Assembly (NCBI RefSeq): GCF_000499845.2
Contig: NC_023753.2
Span: 22,723,932 to 22,787,931, forward strand
Source: Phaseolus vulgaris
Lineage: Eukaryota; Streptophyta; Magnoliopsida; Fabales; Fabaceae
Direction: 5' to 3'
DNA: 64,000 nt
The notes beneath the pieces were generated by a model that saw nothing but the letters and a program-made list of their open reading frames with translations, had not been told where the DNA came from and did not search any database. Position 1 is the stretch's first letter; each line of letters opens with the position of its first letter. Of the stretch, positions 20,540 to 31,375 are shown in pieces. Position numbers and translations under genes: made by a program.

Positions 20540-21412
20540 TTTGCCTCTGTTGGCTCGGAGGGGAGCAATTTGTCCGCTAGATATCAGGCGTATGGCGTTA
20601 TCCAAGTGTCCCCCGAGGTTATCTGCAAGACTTCAAAACACTCCTCATGTAGCTCTCAAGTGGTCACTCTCGGCATCTTTAGGGTTTCTTGAATTACGGA
20701 TCAGTGTGTTCCCCCTTTTCCCAAGCCGGCGAGCTTGGATAGCAGACCTGCTCAGGAGTTTTGTTCTTTGGGAACATGAACAAGGTAAAAAATAGAGAAA
20801 GTTTCCCTTAAGGTCTTGACATACTTGAGATAGGAAGCTAATTGTGGGGCTTTGGCTGGGTATTCTCTAGATATTTGCCCTGTTATGAGTAGGGAGTTAC
20901 TCTTTGCTAGTAATAGGTGCGCTCTCAGTTCTTTCGCCAACAACATTCCAACTTTTGAGTCGCAAAATATTTCCCTCACGTGCCCCGCTATAAGAAGCTT
21001 TTGAGTATCGTCCTTTATGGCCAAGCATTTTTCTTCATTGATTTTTCTTCGATTTTGGACGACAGGCTTGACTTTCTCATCCATTATAAGACGATGGAAT
21101 AAGAAATATGGGTCAATTCCGGGCATGTTGGTGGCTGACCATGCAAAAACATCCATGTTTTTTTATATGATGTCGACAATTTTGTCCTCCAGTTCTTTGT
21201 GTAATGATGCACCGAGCTTAAACTTCTTACTGTTTATCTCCACCTCTCGAACTTCTTCTACGGGCCCGGGTCGCCTTTCCCCATAATGGGAAGGCTCTAT
21301 CTCTACGCCTGGTCTTCATAGGCGGGTGGTGGTTGCATACATATCCCTTCCACCTCTCAAACTATTTTCATAACATTTACGTGTCACCTTTTGATCCACT
21401 CTCATGGTGATC
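20540..21412 (-). pseudogene. TAT-1 RT N-terminus joined to RNase H remnant
   Basis: 21156-20752 starts with DVFAWSATNMPGIDP and KPVVQNRRKINEEK, the usual start of Tat/Athila RT, but after HVREI it passes directly into RNase H-like sequence (LLITGQISREYPAKAPQLASYL, LVHVPKEQN). The RT palm with its catalytic YxDD box is absent, so several hundred codons are deleted. 20540-20750 is a further decayed connector with stops. 21160-21412 is the protease-RT linker, readable as EGICMQPPP and DQKVTRKCYE on the minus strand. Confidence 0.75.
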
Positions 21413-21417
21413 ACTTC

Positions 21418-22388
21418 TGATGTGTGTCGATTTAAGATTGACACATTTTAGAGGTTTCCTTTTTCTTTAAGAATTTTGAGATTAGCAATTATGGTGAGAA
21501 ACACAAAAAAGATTCCCACTATAAACGAACTTAACCAAGTGGTTAAGTAAGTGCGAAAGTTCACTTCTAGAGGGAAAAGAGGAAAATACAATTATGGTGA
21601 AGATGATGATGATAGCTTGCGGAAATAAATAAACACAAGATGTAGATAACAACGTAAATACCAAAATTATAAGAATAGCATGAGAATATAAAAGAGGAAT
21701 GAAAGGTGGCGCAATAAGAATACAACAAAAGAGAAAAGATAAAGGGATGAAGAAAGCTTATGGAAAAGGGGCAATGAATCACGCCACTTGGAGGATGAGT
21801 TACTCCAAGATAAGTGGTGAAGAGCCGTCACTTGAAGTGCACAAACACTCAAGATAATACCCACAAAGGAGAGCACTCAAGTCTCACTAATCACTTTTGC
21901 GGAGTTTCTTTTCTATTTCATAATTCAATGTCTCAATACATGGAGGAAGACACCCTTTATACAGGGAGGAGTGATTTGGAGAGCAAGATGAGGGAGGGTA
22001 GAAAAGGTAAGGATGAGGGGCAACCCTAGGTTTTTACCAAGGTCAATACCGCCACATAGACCTAGTTTTTAGAAGCTAGGGTTGCCCTTCCTAAACCTAA
22101 GTGCTCATGGAGAGAAAATGGGCTTCGCACAAGCCCAAGTTGGTAAGCACACTCCTATTTATGCTATATGAAACCTAATCTACTGAAATTAAAAACAAAG
22201 AAACTAGCTTATGCTCAACTCCCATCACATGGGCTCTGCTCCTGGTGATCCTCTGAGGAATGATAGGCTCTGAAGCACTAGCTAGTGGATGGTTCTAACC
22301 TAGCCCGGGATCCTGTGTCATACTCCGGGTTATCATTCAAGAAGGTTGGGCTAGTTCAAGGGATGCTCTATCTCTCAAATCTTCATCA
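21418..22388 (-). mobile_element. GLTR-1: solo gypsy LTR in TAT-1
   Basis: 971 bp, plus-strand ends TGATGTGTG and CTTCATCA, flanked by ACTTC (21413-21417) and ACTTT (22389-22393), a one-mismatch TSD. It shares the CGAACTTAACCAAGTGGTTAA and CACGCCACTTGGAG segments with the LTRs at 51073 and 55958. A minus-strand TATA-like element lies near 21955. There is no internal region, so it is a solo LTR. Confidence 0.8.
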
Positions 22389-23435
22389 ACTTTGCCCTCA
22401 GGCGAGGGCAGTTTTAGCTTCAAATGTGAAGTGGAGACCACAACACCAGACGTGTTTAGTGATGGTCGTCCCAAAAGTAAATTATAAAAAGATGGGGCAT
22501 TTACCACAATATACTTGATCGTTATGGTATTTGCCGCATTTTCGTCCAAGAAGGTTGTCCTCATCTCAACATACCCTCAAACTTCTACTTGGTCATCTGT
22601 GAAGCCGATGATACAACCATCAAAGGGCCTAAGTTGATCGAGGGGAATTTGTAGACCTAAAACCGTATCCCAAAACATAATGTCGGTTAAGCAGATAGAT
22701 GGAAAAGAGTGTCGCTCGAGTTTCTGAGTCTCCAAGGTCATTACGGCTCGAGAGTAACATTTTCGGTTAGATGTTGAGAACCCTTATTTAGAGAATTCTC
22801 CCGCTATGGTATTGAAATCTCCCAAAATTAGGGATTCCTGGTTTCGTCCTTCTAGCATGCCTCCTCCTTTTCGTTCTTTCTCTCGGTCCTCCTCAAGATA
22901 CATGGTCATAAAACCTTCCTTCACCGGTTTTGCCAACTGATACATCGCTCGGTATCGTGGCGTCAGGCTCGGTATCGTGGCATCAGGCTCGGTAGAATTC
23001 ACACCAATCATCCTTTCGCCCTCTTGGTGTTCGGTCTGTCTTCTTCAGGAAGCGCAACTTGTCCTCCACGTCTTCCTTTATATGAGACCTATACGATGTT
23101 CACAACTTTGGTCTAGGCGAATCATTGTTGGATCGCCCTCCCACCATCTTTCTTTGCAATGTATGGGATATATCGTTGGTCGACCCATCGAGTTGTGGGT
23201 ACCTCGACATTCATGGAGCGTGTTCTCGCACGCTCTTCTTGTACCTCTCCTGTTTTGGTGGTTTGTTTACCTTCTTTCTTTGTATAGCTTCTTTTGCTTC
23301 GATGTGCGTTGTTGCTCGTTCTCTAATTTTGGCCATGGACTTTGCCCAATTCCGAATTAGTGAGTCGTTGAAGGGGTTGACTTTTAGCTCTTTCACGAAG
23401 GTGGCGAGCACCATCTCTTCGTTCGGGTTTGGAAT
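22389..23435 (-). pseudogene. TAT-1 protease and Gag C-terminus, decayed
   Basis: 22564-22389 keeps a protease end typical of Tat elements (MRTTFLDENAANTITIKYIV, SFYNLLLGRPSLN, VVSTSHLKLKLP); upstream stretches show PFDGCIIGF and VLFWDT-like remnants across stops. 22784-23011 is the Gag-protease linker (TIAGEF near its end). 23414-23211 is the Gag C-terminal part (MVLATFVKELKVNPFNDSLI, RATTHIEAKEAIQRKK). All in the same minus-strand order as TAT-1. Confidence 0.75.
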
Positions 23436-24199
23436 TAGGATGACAATGCGGGGCGGGCCATACAGGCCAGCCCACGACCCGCTACTAAAAAGTGTTAGGC
23501 GAGCTCACTAATCTATCCCGTTGGCCAGCATAAATAAAAAAATAATTATTTTATTTTTTGTACAAAGAAAATCACATCTCACTCACACAATATATTATTA
23601 TTGTAGTGTGACCTTTATTTTATTTTATTTAAAAAAAAAACTTAAATCTAATGTACCATAAAAAAGTGTGTTTTATTTTAATTATCTAAAGAAGTTAATA
23701 TTAAAAATAAGAGTGAATTTATTTTTAAGTAAAGTTTTACATTTAAAATTTATTAATAAAAAATAATATAAAGAATAGATTTTATTAAAATATTTTGTAG
23801 CAAAACTTTAATAAGATATTCTCATACATTTACATACATATAGAAGGAAACTATATGCAAAACAAAACTTTAATTATTTTTAATCAAGCCTTCTAACAAC
23901 TCTCATACTTGAATGTCCTTATATATTTTTTTTATCTTAATTGAATGAATTAAAACAATGATGAAATTTTAATTTTTCAGCAACAAAAATATTTTTTTAA
24001 TAATTAAATTTTAATTTTTTTTAAAAATATTTTCCTTATACGGGCTAGCCTGTAGGCCTGCGAGCTACCCTTTTTTGCGGGGCGGGCCAGTGAAATGAGT
24101 CTGCACTCCTTATTCGGGGTGGACTAACCGATCCGCATTTTGCTGGCTAAACGTAGGGCGGGCTTATGCGAGACGGGCCAGCTTGAATTGCCACCCTTA
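23436..24199. mobile_element. HAT-1: hAT-like non-autonomous element
   Basis: 764 bp with imperfect terminal inverted repeats (TAGGATGACAAT at the left; ATTGCCACCCTTA at the right, whose complement is TAAGGGTGGCAAT). Both ends carry GGGCGGGCC/GGCCAGCC-rich subterminal blocks and the middle is very AT-rich and non-coding. It is flanked by 8-bp TTTGGAAT (23428-23435) and TCTGGAAT (24200-24207), a one-mismatch 8-bp TSD, as expected of hAT. It interrupts the TAT-1 gag. Confidence 0.8.
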
Positions 24200-24207
24200 T
24201 CTGGAAT

Positions 24208-24469
24208 CACACTGAGATGGCGCAAATATGGCTCAAGTAATCTTTCAGGGATTCCCCTTCCCTTTGTCAGACATCAAAGTGATCGGGAAGCTAAGTAGGA
24301 TTAACTTTGTTAGCCGAGAATCGCTCTTTGAAGATTTTGGAGAATTCTTGAAAGGTTGTGATGTAGCCATCTGAGACTCCGCTGAACCACTAGAGGGTTG
24401 TTCATGTGAACGTACCTGTACCGTTCGGTATGCTCGCCCACATCCCGAGCACTCAAGTCCTCGCCCAAA
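24208..24469 (-). pseudogene. TAT-1 Gag core remnant
   Basis: Across frame shifts the minus strand reads WFSGVSDGYITTFQEFSKIF, then RFSANKVNP and REGESLKDYL, the classic Ty3/gypsy Gag core. It continues the Gag C-terminus at 23211-23414 once HAT-1 is removed. Internal stops are present. Confidence 0.7.
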
Positions 24470-26040
24470 TAATCTGGGCAGTAGGTATTGGGTACACTCC
24501 TTTCAGGCCCAATAATTTAAAGTCAGCCCAAAACATAAATAGGTCAAATGGCTTCGGTAAAGGGTCGGTCTTTGGTAAATAACACGCAACAAAAACAATA
24601 AACAGAAAGAACATTAACGTTATAACTAATTCAATTAGCTGTTTCAACAAGAAGATAATGTTGAACCTTGTGGTGTTCAAGTTTTGAAGAATCCAAATTC
24701 TTTGAAGGATGTTGAAGCCTCTGCTATGCTTGATGTTGCTGTGCTGGTTTAAGCTTTGTTCTGGGGTAGTTTATATGTTGTAATCCATCCTTTGATTAAA
24801 TCTAAAGCATTAGCATTCTCAATCTTTGTGAAAGTAAAATGTTTTCAAACTAAGTTAAAACAACCGATTGTTTTGTCGAAACAACCGATTGTTTATACTT
24901 AGATGTTTTGAGAAAAAGATTGAAAACTGTTTTGAATGGTTGAACTGTTAAAGTACCAAAACAACCGATTGATTCGAGGAAACAACCGATTGTGTGTTTT
25001 GGGACCATAACAGAAAAACTGTTTTTTCTTTGACTGAGCTTTAAATGTTTTAACTGCTTACGCTCCAGTCATTAAATGCTTTGACCAATCTTTTAATGCA
25101 ATTTAAGAGTTTGTTAAGATTTGATAACAAACTACATCTTTGAATAAATTCAGAAAAACAGATTTGAGAATTAAGAATCTTTGACAAAGTTTTTCCAAAG
25201 AGTTTTTTCAAAGTGTTGAGATTGCTAAGAGTTTGTGATTGATCAAAGTGTTGGAATAGGATTCTGCTTGTATTGATTTCAGATTATCTTCTGTAACAAG
25301 TGTAATCCTTGTACTCTGTTGAACAATTTTGTTTCTGTGTTTGCTAAGATTGGCTGTGTGTTCTTGAGGTGTTCAAGATCAGCAATCTTAGTGTTGGCCA
25401 AGAAGAGTGTGTTTCTTGAGGTGTTCAAGGTCATTCTCTTGGTTGTGGTGTAAGTGATCAAGTGGTGATTGCTTAGTGGATTTCCTCAGGGTTCTGAGAA
25501 GACTGGATGTAGCTCTGGATTTGGAGTGAACCAGTATAAACAACTGTGTACAATTTCTCTATCCCTATCTCTTTAAATTCAGTTTTGTCAATTAATAACT
25601 GGTATAAACAACCGATTGTTTCGGTAAAACAACCGATTGTTTTTCCAGTATTGTGCTTTTGCTTTATGTTTTGAAAAACTGAATTCTTAATCAAGGTTTT
25701 CTTGAAGTATTTTTCATTCTCAGCTTAAAAGTTTACTAAAATCTTTCTTAAACAATTCACCCCCCTCTCGTTTAAGGCCATAAATTCTAACAGATAAGAC
25801 TTAGTCTGAGACGTTACTCTGCAAAATCTAGAACCCCTAATATAGGGGAGGATATTAACTAATTACTTGTGCAGTTACTAAACTTCTGAAATAGGTTTGG
25901 TAAGTGCTATAAAAGGGCCCTGAGACCTTGAGCACAGAGTAAGCCTTATTCCCTGCAACATACACTACACTCATATATTTTATGCTCTCACTGACTTAAT
26001 CTTCCGAGTCTTATTAACAGGTGGAGCACCCCTCACTTGG
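24470..26040 (+). repeat. GLTR-2: gypsy LTR in opposite orientation, split by CLTR-1
   Basis: With 24659-25792 removed, the joined sequence contains a plus-strand GCTATAAAAGGGCCCTGAGA promoter core (about 25911), CTCACTGACTTAATCTTCCG and AACAGGTGGAGCACC. This matches the complement of the TAT-1 LTR in order but is clearly diverged. It separates two pieces of TAT-1 gag, so it is a separate insertion. The outer ends are uncertain and I did not find a TSD. Confidence 0.55.
24659..25792 (+). mobile_element. CLTR-1: solo copia LTR (COP-2 family)
   Basis: 1134 bp, starts TGTTGAACC and ends TTCTAACA, with perfect GATAA duplications at 24654-24658 and 25793-25797. It aligns with COP-2 LTRs over its whole length with moderate divergence. 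Palindrome pairs start at 24858/24879 and 25606/25627. It formed by recombination between the LTRs of a once complete element (inference). Confidence 0.93.
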
Positions 26041-26052
26041 ATTTCAAGTATC

Positions 26053-26283
26053 TCAAAGCATCATCAATAAAAACGTGAAGTTGGCCCAAAATCCACCACC
26101 GAGACTCGATCCAGGTCTGCCAGGGAGAACAATACCCATGAACATTTTACATCGGACAATGTCCGACCCGCCCAAGATAATCATTTGAGCCCTGAACACC
26201 TTTAGGAGGCTCTCAGGATCCTCCACGCCAGAGAAAGGGGTGATCTTTAGCGTGATGAAGTGAGGCGGGATCGGTTCTTCCAT
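26053..26283 (-). pseudogene. TAT-1 Gag N-terminal piece
   Basis: 76 codons reading MEEPIPPHFITLKITPFSGV, then DPESLLKVFRAQM and RCKMFMG, the standard start of the Tat Gag core. The expected continuation (ALEWFSG) is lost where GLTR-2 begins and is picked up again at 24208-24469. It lies about 490 bp downstream of the 5' LTR on the minus strand. Confidence 0.75.
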
Positions 26284-26774
26284 AATCTGTTACGAAAATG
26301 GTTGGGGGTTGTCTCTTGAGGATATGTCTGGGGAACACGCTCAGACATAGCGACGCTCATGTCTATGCATGGTCCTACGCAACTCTTCATTCGTTTTCTA
26401 CAATTCTTCATTTACGCTATTAGTCTCCTCTATCATCATTCGGGAAACCTCTACCTCTCCCATGAGACGCTCGTGGTTGATTCGGGCTTTTTCCATGAGA
26501 CGCTCTTGATTGGTTTAGGCTTCTTGCATGAGATGTTATTTGTTGGCTCAGGCCTCTTCGCATAGGCGCTCTTGCTCTCAACGATACTCCTCGTTGGCTT
26601 GTTGGAGAGTCCTCATTGTCTCCATGATTTGTTGTAGGGCAGAGACTTCATCTTCGTCAGGCATCTGCATAACTTGCCTCGTGTTCCTCATGTCGTATGA
26701 CTATTAGGGTTTGTGTATAACTGTTTCAGGTAGTTAGCAGGATCAATTTTACCTACCCCACGGTGGGCGCCAAA
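26284..26774 (-). other. TAT-1 leader with primer-binding region
   Basis: The untranslated leader between 5' LTR and gag. The minus strand next to the LTR reads TTTGGCGCCCACCGTGGGG, a block commonly found at the primer-binding site of Tat-type elements. The plus strand shows imperfect internal repeats (CTTGATTGG, CATGAGACGCTC at about 26460-26540), which suggest decayed coding repeats; no gene is callable. Confidence 0.55.
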
Positions 26775-27243
26775 TGTTCTGGGTTGGATCTTGGAGGTGG
26801 TCTCTGGGTCAATCCTATGTTGTTACAGCCTTCGAGTACGTGGGGATCATTGCTTAATGAGGGGAACTCCACCTGTTGACAAGAATCTGACGATCAAGTC
26901 AATGAGAGCATTAAATATAAGTGTGTAGTATGTATTGCATAGAATAACACTTAACTTTGTTTGGGGTCTTAGGACCATTTTATAACACTCGTAGATCCTT
27001 TTTCATTGTAACAACCTTTTGAAGTGTCACTATATTTACCTTTCTTAAGGAGTGATGATGTATAAAGTATCATCTTTGATTACGTTTTTGCTAAATTTAT
27101 GTTGAAAAAGAAATCATAATTAACTGATTTGTACATATTAAATATCAAATCTCTTTTTCAAATTTTTATTGACATGATCCGATTTGACCAATTCAAAAAT
27201 ATCTATTGAGTCTGACCCATTGAATCGAAGATACCGAATCCAC
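26775..27243 (-). repeat. TAT-1 5' LTR
   Basis: The plus-strand left end TGTTCTGGG abuts the GGCGCC leader. The sequence matches the left LTR throughout with many substitutions. The TATAAAAGG promoter core of the left copy is degraded here (CATTTTATAACAC near 26970). Confidence 0.75.
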
Positions 27244-29450
27244 GTGATCGGATTTTGACCTGACCATCACTAAATGGTACAGTAACCAAAAAACTAATAC
27301 ATAGTATTTGAAATGGTTTCCGAAAAGCTAATACATAGTATTTGAAATGGTTTCCGAAGTAATTTTTGAATTATTAAATATTATTTAATAAATTATATAG
27401 AATATTTACATAGATGACATGTCTATATTTAAATTCAATTTTTTGAATTATTAAAAATCAATTAATAAACTACAGATAATATTTACACATATGACATGTC
27501 TATATTTTGATATGTGTGGCAAATTTATTACTGGTATATCTAAGCTTTGTTGATGTTTATTAGGGGTTTTTTTTTTATAGAATGCATAAAACTTATATAA
27601 ATATAAATAAATTTTCAATATAAAGTCATTTTTCTATACAACCACCTTAAAGAAATCACATAAAAATATTAAATTGAAAATTTTATTTCACAAATAAAAT
27701 CAACTTCACCTGATTAATTTATTAAATGAAATTTAACTTGTTTTATAATAGTGTTTTTTTTAACATAAAGTAAAAAGTCAAAATGATATCAATTCTACAA
27801 TCCAATCTATTAGCCTTTTAATTTCATGTCGTTAAAGTTAGTTTTAAATATAAAAAAATTAATAATAACATTTTTTATTCAACTTCAATTCGTATCTAAT
27901 TTTCACATTCATAGTCACCACCATCTTAACATTTTAAATGAGGTTTTCTATTTCAAGATCCAACTCTCATCTTATTAGGTATTCTACGATTTTGATTTTC
28001 CTTTACTCTCCTTTATTTTTTTTATTTTTTTATCATTATTGTTAACTTCTACTCGTCCATATAATCTCAAAACGGTTGAGTGAAAGGTACAAACAATTGT
28101 TTTTAAAGTGCGAGTTAAAGATAATGTATTATAATTTTGTTATTTATTTATGAAAGTTAAAGTAATTTTTTTGGCATATCATATTATAAGTGAAATCGAC
28201 AAAGCTTTATAAAGTGAAAAAATAGGAAGAATCTATTCATCACAGGATTAAATAAAACATAATTGATGAATGGACCTGATGTTATTATGTAATTTAATGT
28301 TTAATGCATTTTAAATTTAAATTTAGTTTAATTTAAGGAACACATGTTTGAAGTATGTTAAAGTTATTTTTAATTATATTTTTACGGATGCAGGTAAATC
28401 CGTATAACCTTTTACAGGACAATGCAATCTTTTAATATTGAACTCTATTTAAGATGTTGACATATAAATCAACATTCTTTAATGTGTATTACTCTAGGTG
28501 CAAGTTTAAACAGGCGGGTTCATACCCATTATTTCTATTATAACTTTAGGTATTTAGATTGGCAACAAAACATAATTTTTGTTTGTGTTTGGATTATTAT
28601 TTGTTCTTTAAAATGAAATTACAACTTGAAAAAAAATATTCTACATTAATTATATTTTAAAATTTTATATTAATTAAAAAATTGATATAAATTCTACAAA
28701 ATAACACATATTTTACATTTATAAACCAATGTAATATACATAAAATATAACAATTATAAACATTAACTAATGTAATATTCACTTTAAACAAACTAAAGAA
28801 AAGAAGGACAAATTACATTTTTTTTATGGTCATGAATCAATATAATATGTCCATTTTATGCAAAAACAAAAAACAACAACACATTACATCAGTTGAACCG
28901 ATATAATATATTGCAATTTTTATTTCAATTTGCTAGGTTTGTGTTTTTCTTAACCTATAATTGTAAATATATTTCACACTATACGAGGTTGTTAACCTAA
29001 AATGTTTCAATGTTAATCCAAACTAATGAATACCAAAATTTGTGTAATTAAAGTACATGAATATTTCAATGGAAAAGCAATAAAACATAATTAAACTAAC
29101 CATAATTGTTAATAAAATTCAAAGTAGCGATATGAAATGAGAATATCTAAATACTAAATATAATCCTAAATCCTAACTAATATTAATTTTTAACATGTAG
29201 AAAATATATTGTCCATTCATGACAAATCTCTTGAATTGTGTTGGTATCTAATGACTCGTCGTTGGCAAAAGTTGAAATACAAATAAATATTAGTTTTTTT
29301 ACAACAACATATAAGAAACCTCTAATATATTATTTCATAATATTTAAGTGTTTTAATATCTGTTCTCAAGAATCAACAATATCGACAAGGATTATGGTTC
29401 ACATTCATTGCATGATATAATAGTCACATTCACAACTTCATTGTTGTTTA
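27244..29450. other. AT-rich intergenic DNA
   Basis: No gene, transposon end or RNA gene is recognisable. A 39-bp direct repeat occurs near 27288-27360 (ACTAATACATAGTATTTGAA and AGCTAATACATAGTATTTGA copies). The short open frame at 29238 is low-complexity and not credible. Confidence 0.55.
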
Positions 29451-29931
29451 TTGTACTAGTATATGAAATTTAACTAAGTTAGTTTATTGAAAGTCAATGG
29501 AGAGGATTTTAATCCAATGAAGGCATGCCACTTGTCATTCTCCTAATGGAGAGGATTTGTACCAATAAAGAGGTGACACTTGTCACACTCTCATTTGAGA
29601 GGTTTTGAGAGACTTTCTCTTATAAATAGGAGTCTCTTGTACATGTATTTTCAACTTGGAATTAGTAATAAAATGCTACCCATTTTTGGTCATTCTACTT
29701 GTTCCTAAGTTCTCCCTAGGTTAGTCTCCTTCAAGACTTAGCCTAGACTCTTTCGTAGTGAGTTGATCTCACATTTCATTCTCACAAATTCTTAACTCCA
29801 CTTCAATCCATGGAAATTCCTCTCGAGTTTCTTTAATGCTTTTGCTCCTCCAATCTGCTTCACCATCCATCCAAAGAAGAAATTAGAAAGATCACTATTA
29901 GAAGAAGAGAGTTTTCCATCATTTGGTAACC
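29451..29931 (+). repeat. orphan LTR followed by a Met-tRNA-like primer site
   Basis: The segment has TATAAATAGGAGTC (about 29620), an AATAAAA near 29669, and ends in TTTTCCATCA. It is directly followed by TTTGGTAACCAGAGCTTTGG, close to the initiator-Met primer site TGGTATCAGAGC. It therefore looks like a 5' LTR of a short copia or TRIM-like element. The start is approximate. Confidence 0.55.
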
Positions 29932-30394
29932 AGAGCTTTGGTGATTCGAATCGGTTTTTAACATTCGTGCAGTGCGGTTTTGGACAATTTGCAAAATGTT
30001 GCGATTTTCGGCAATGACAATTTTTTGAGTTCAGTGATTGAACGAAGCTGACTTCACGTGTGCGATTTCATCTTCATATGAACAATGCTAGAAGAGGAGT
30101 GGGAATTGGAATTGGAAGTTGAAGATAGAGAAGTTGAGTCCTCACGATAATTTTTTATTCTTCTCACCTTCATTTCCATCACGACATCGCCGACTGTCTC
30201 ATCTTTCATTACTGTAGTGAACAACAAACAGAAGCGGTGAGGTGAACGACAATTAGAAGTGATGAATCTGGCGTTTTCTTATCAAAGCTCCAACGCTCAC
30301 GTCATAGTTCTTCAATATTTACTTCGATAGGTTTTAATCAAAACAATGTTTCTATTGTTGCTACACTGCTGAAATTAGCATTCACGGTGAAATT
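29932..30394 (+). other. possible internal region of the orphan LTR element
   Basis: Non-coding in all frames as far as I can see. It follows the primer-like site and has no second LTR in the window. It ends where a CACTA terminus starts. Confidence 0.35.
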
Positions 30395-30441
30395 CACTAC
30401 AAGAAAATAGTAAATTAGAGACCAAATTTAAGTGTCCCTAA
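30395..30441 (+). mobile_element. CACTA transposon terminus, truncated
   Basis: CACTACAAGAAAATAG followed by GAGACC and GTCCCTAA is the typical end of plant CACTA (En/Spm) elements. Only 47 bp remain before a gypsy LTR begins at 30442. I did not find the other end. Confidence 0.65.
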
Positions 30442-30581
30442 TGTGAGTTGATTTTAGATTGTTCCATTTTAGAGGTGACACTTTACTTATGATTGAGATT
30501 TTTAAAAATGATATGGTGAGACTTAGGGAAGATTTCCACTAGACACGAACTTAACCAAGTGGTTAAGTAGGTGTGAAGGTT
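30442..30581 (-). repeat. CHR-1-type gypsy LTR fragment
   Basis: 140 bp nearly identical to 55958-56097, starting TGTGAGTTGATTTTAG. It is cut at GGTTCAC by the copia LTR starting at 30582. It may be the 3' LTR of CHR-1, but the flanks do not give a matching TSD. Confidence 0.7.
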
Positions 30582-31375
30582 CACTGTTGAAGAAGAGCTT
30601 TGATGACTCCAAATCTCCATGGATTGCTTGAAGGCTGATTGTAGCTTAGTTGGGTGTGTTTTGGGGTAGTTTGAATTTGTTAATTCACTCTTAGTTTGAA
30701 TCCAAAGCTGGTTTAATTAAAATCTTTTTGAAAAGAGTGTTTTATGAAGAAGCAGAAAAACAACCAATTGTTTTATCGTTTCAATCGGTTGTTTCATACT
30801 TAAGGGTTTTGAAACTGGTTTTGGCATATTTGAAATTGGTTAACTTTGCTGTCAAACCAGTTCAATCGGTTATTTCGATAAAACAACCGACTCTTTTTTA
30901 ACTGTCTTAACAAAATTTTGTTGAGTTGGTTAAATCTGTTTTAAATGATTTGAAACTGATTTGGCCTTTATAATAAATGTTTTCAACTACTAATTGGAGT
31001 ATAAATGTTCTATTTTACGCTCCTAGCATTAACTTTAAAAGATCAGTTTGTGAAATCAAGTTTTCTCCAAGATTGCTTAAGACTTTGGATATTTCTCTAA
31101 GAGTGAAGTAGGACTTGCTGTGTACTTTGATTTGATTTGTACCAGGTGTGATCAATCCTATTTCTTTCTTCATTTTTAATTCTGTAAGTACTGGTGTTCA
31201 CAAAGTTAGAGGGTGTTCTGATATGTGGTGTGATTGTGGTGTACCAAAGGAAGTGTGTGTTCTTGAGGGGATCAAGATCACTTCTTTGGTGGTTGTGTGT
31301 TTGTAATCTGGTTATTGATTGCATAGTGGATACCCAGTGGTTTTTGGGAACTGGATGTAGCTATTGGGATAAGAT
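30582..31375 (+). repeat. CLTR-2: truncated copia LTR
   Basis: Begins TGTTGAAGAAGAGC. It carries palindrome pairs at 30758/30779 and 30860/30881 (21 bp) and the CTTGAGG...TTTGGTGG block of this LTR group. It is cut at 31375 by the 5' LTR of COP-3. The sequence is intermediate between the COP-2 and COP-3 LTRs. Confidence 0.7.

Larger units (their letters stand above)
3202..27243 (-). mobile_element. TAT-1: decayed Ty3/gypsy Tat-type element, nested host
   Basis: Two related LTRs (3202-3685 and 26775-27243, roughly 80-85% alike by eye) bound minus-strand gag, protease, RT/RNase H and integrase remnants, in that order from right to left. A tandem array and a plus-strand ORF lie between integrase and the left LTR. 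Tat-lineage elements (Grande, RIRE2, Ogre and relatives) are known for this long 3' region with repeats and an antisense ORF. A GGCGCC-containing leader abuts the right LTR. The element is interrupted by COP-1, COP-2, GLTR-1, HAT-1, GLTR-2 and CLTR-1, and every gene is broken, so it is old and inactive. Confidence 0.8.

Noticed and set aside
22337..22564. 75-codon minus-strand frame as one gene
   Set aside because: It only reads from the TAT-1 protease into GLTR-1; the last 20 or so codons are LTR sequence, so it is not a single protein.
27244..29450. Centromeric or satellite array
   Set aside because: Apart from one short direct repeat near 27290-27360 there is no regular periodicity.
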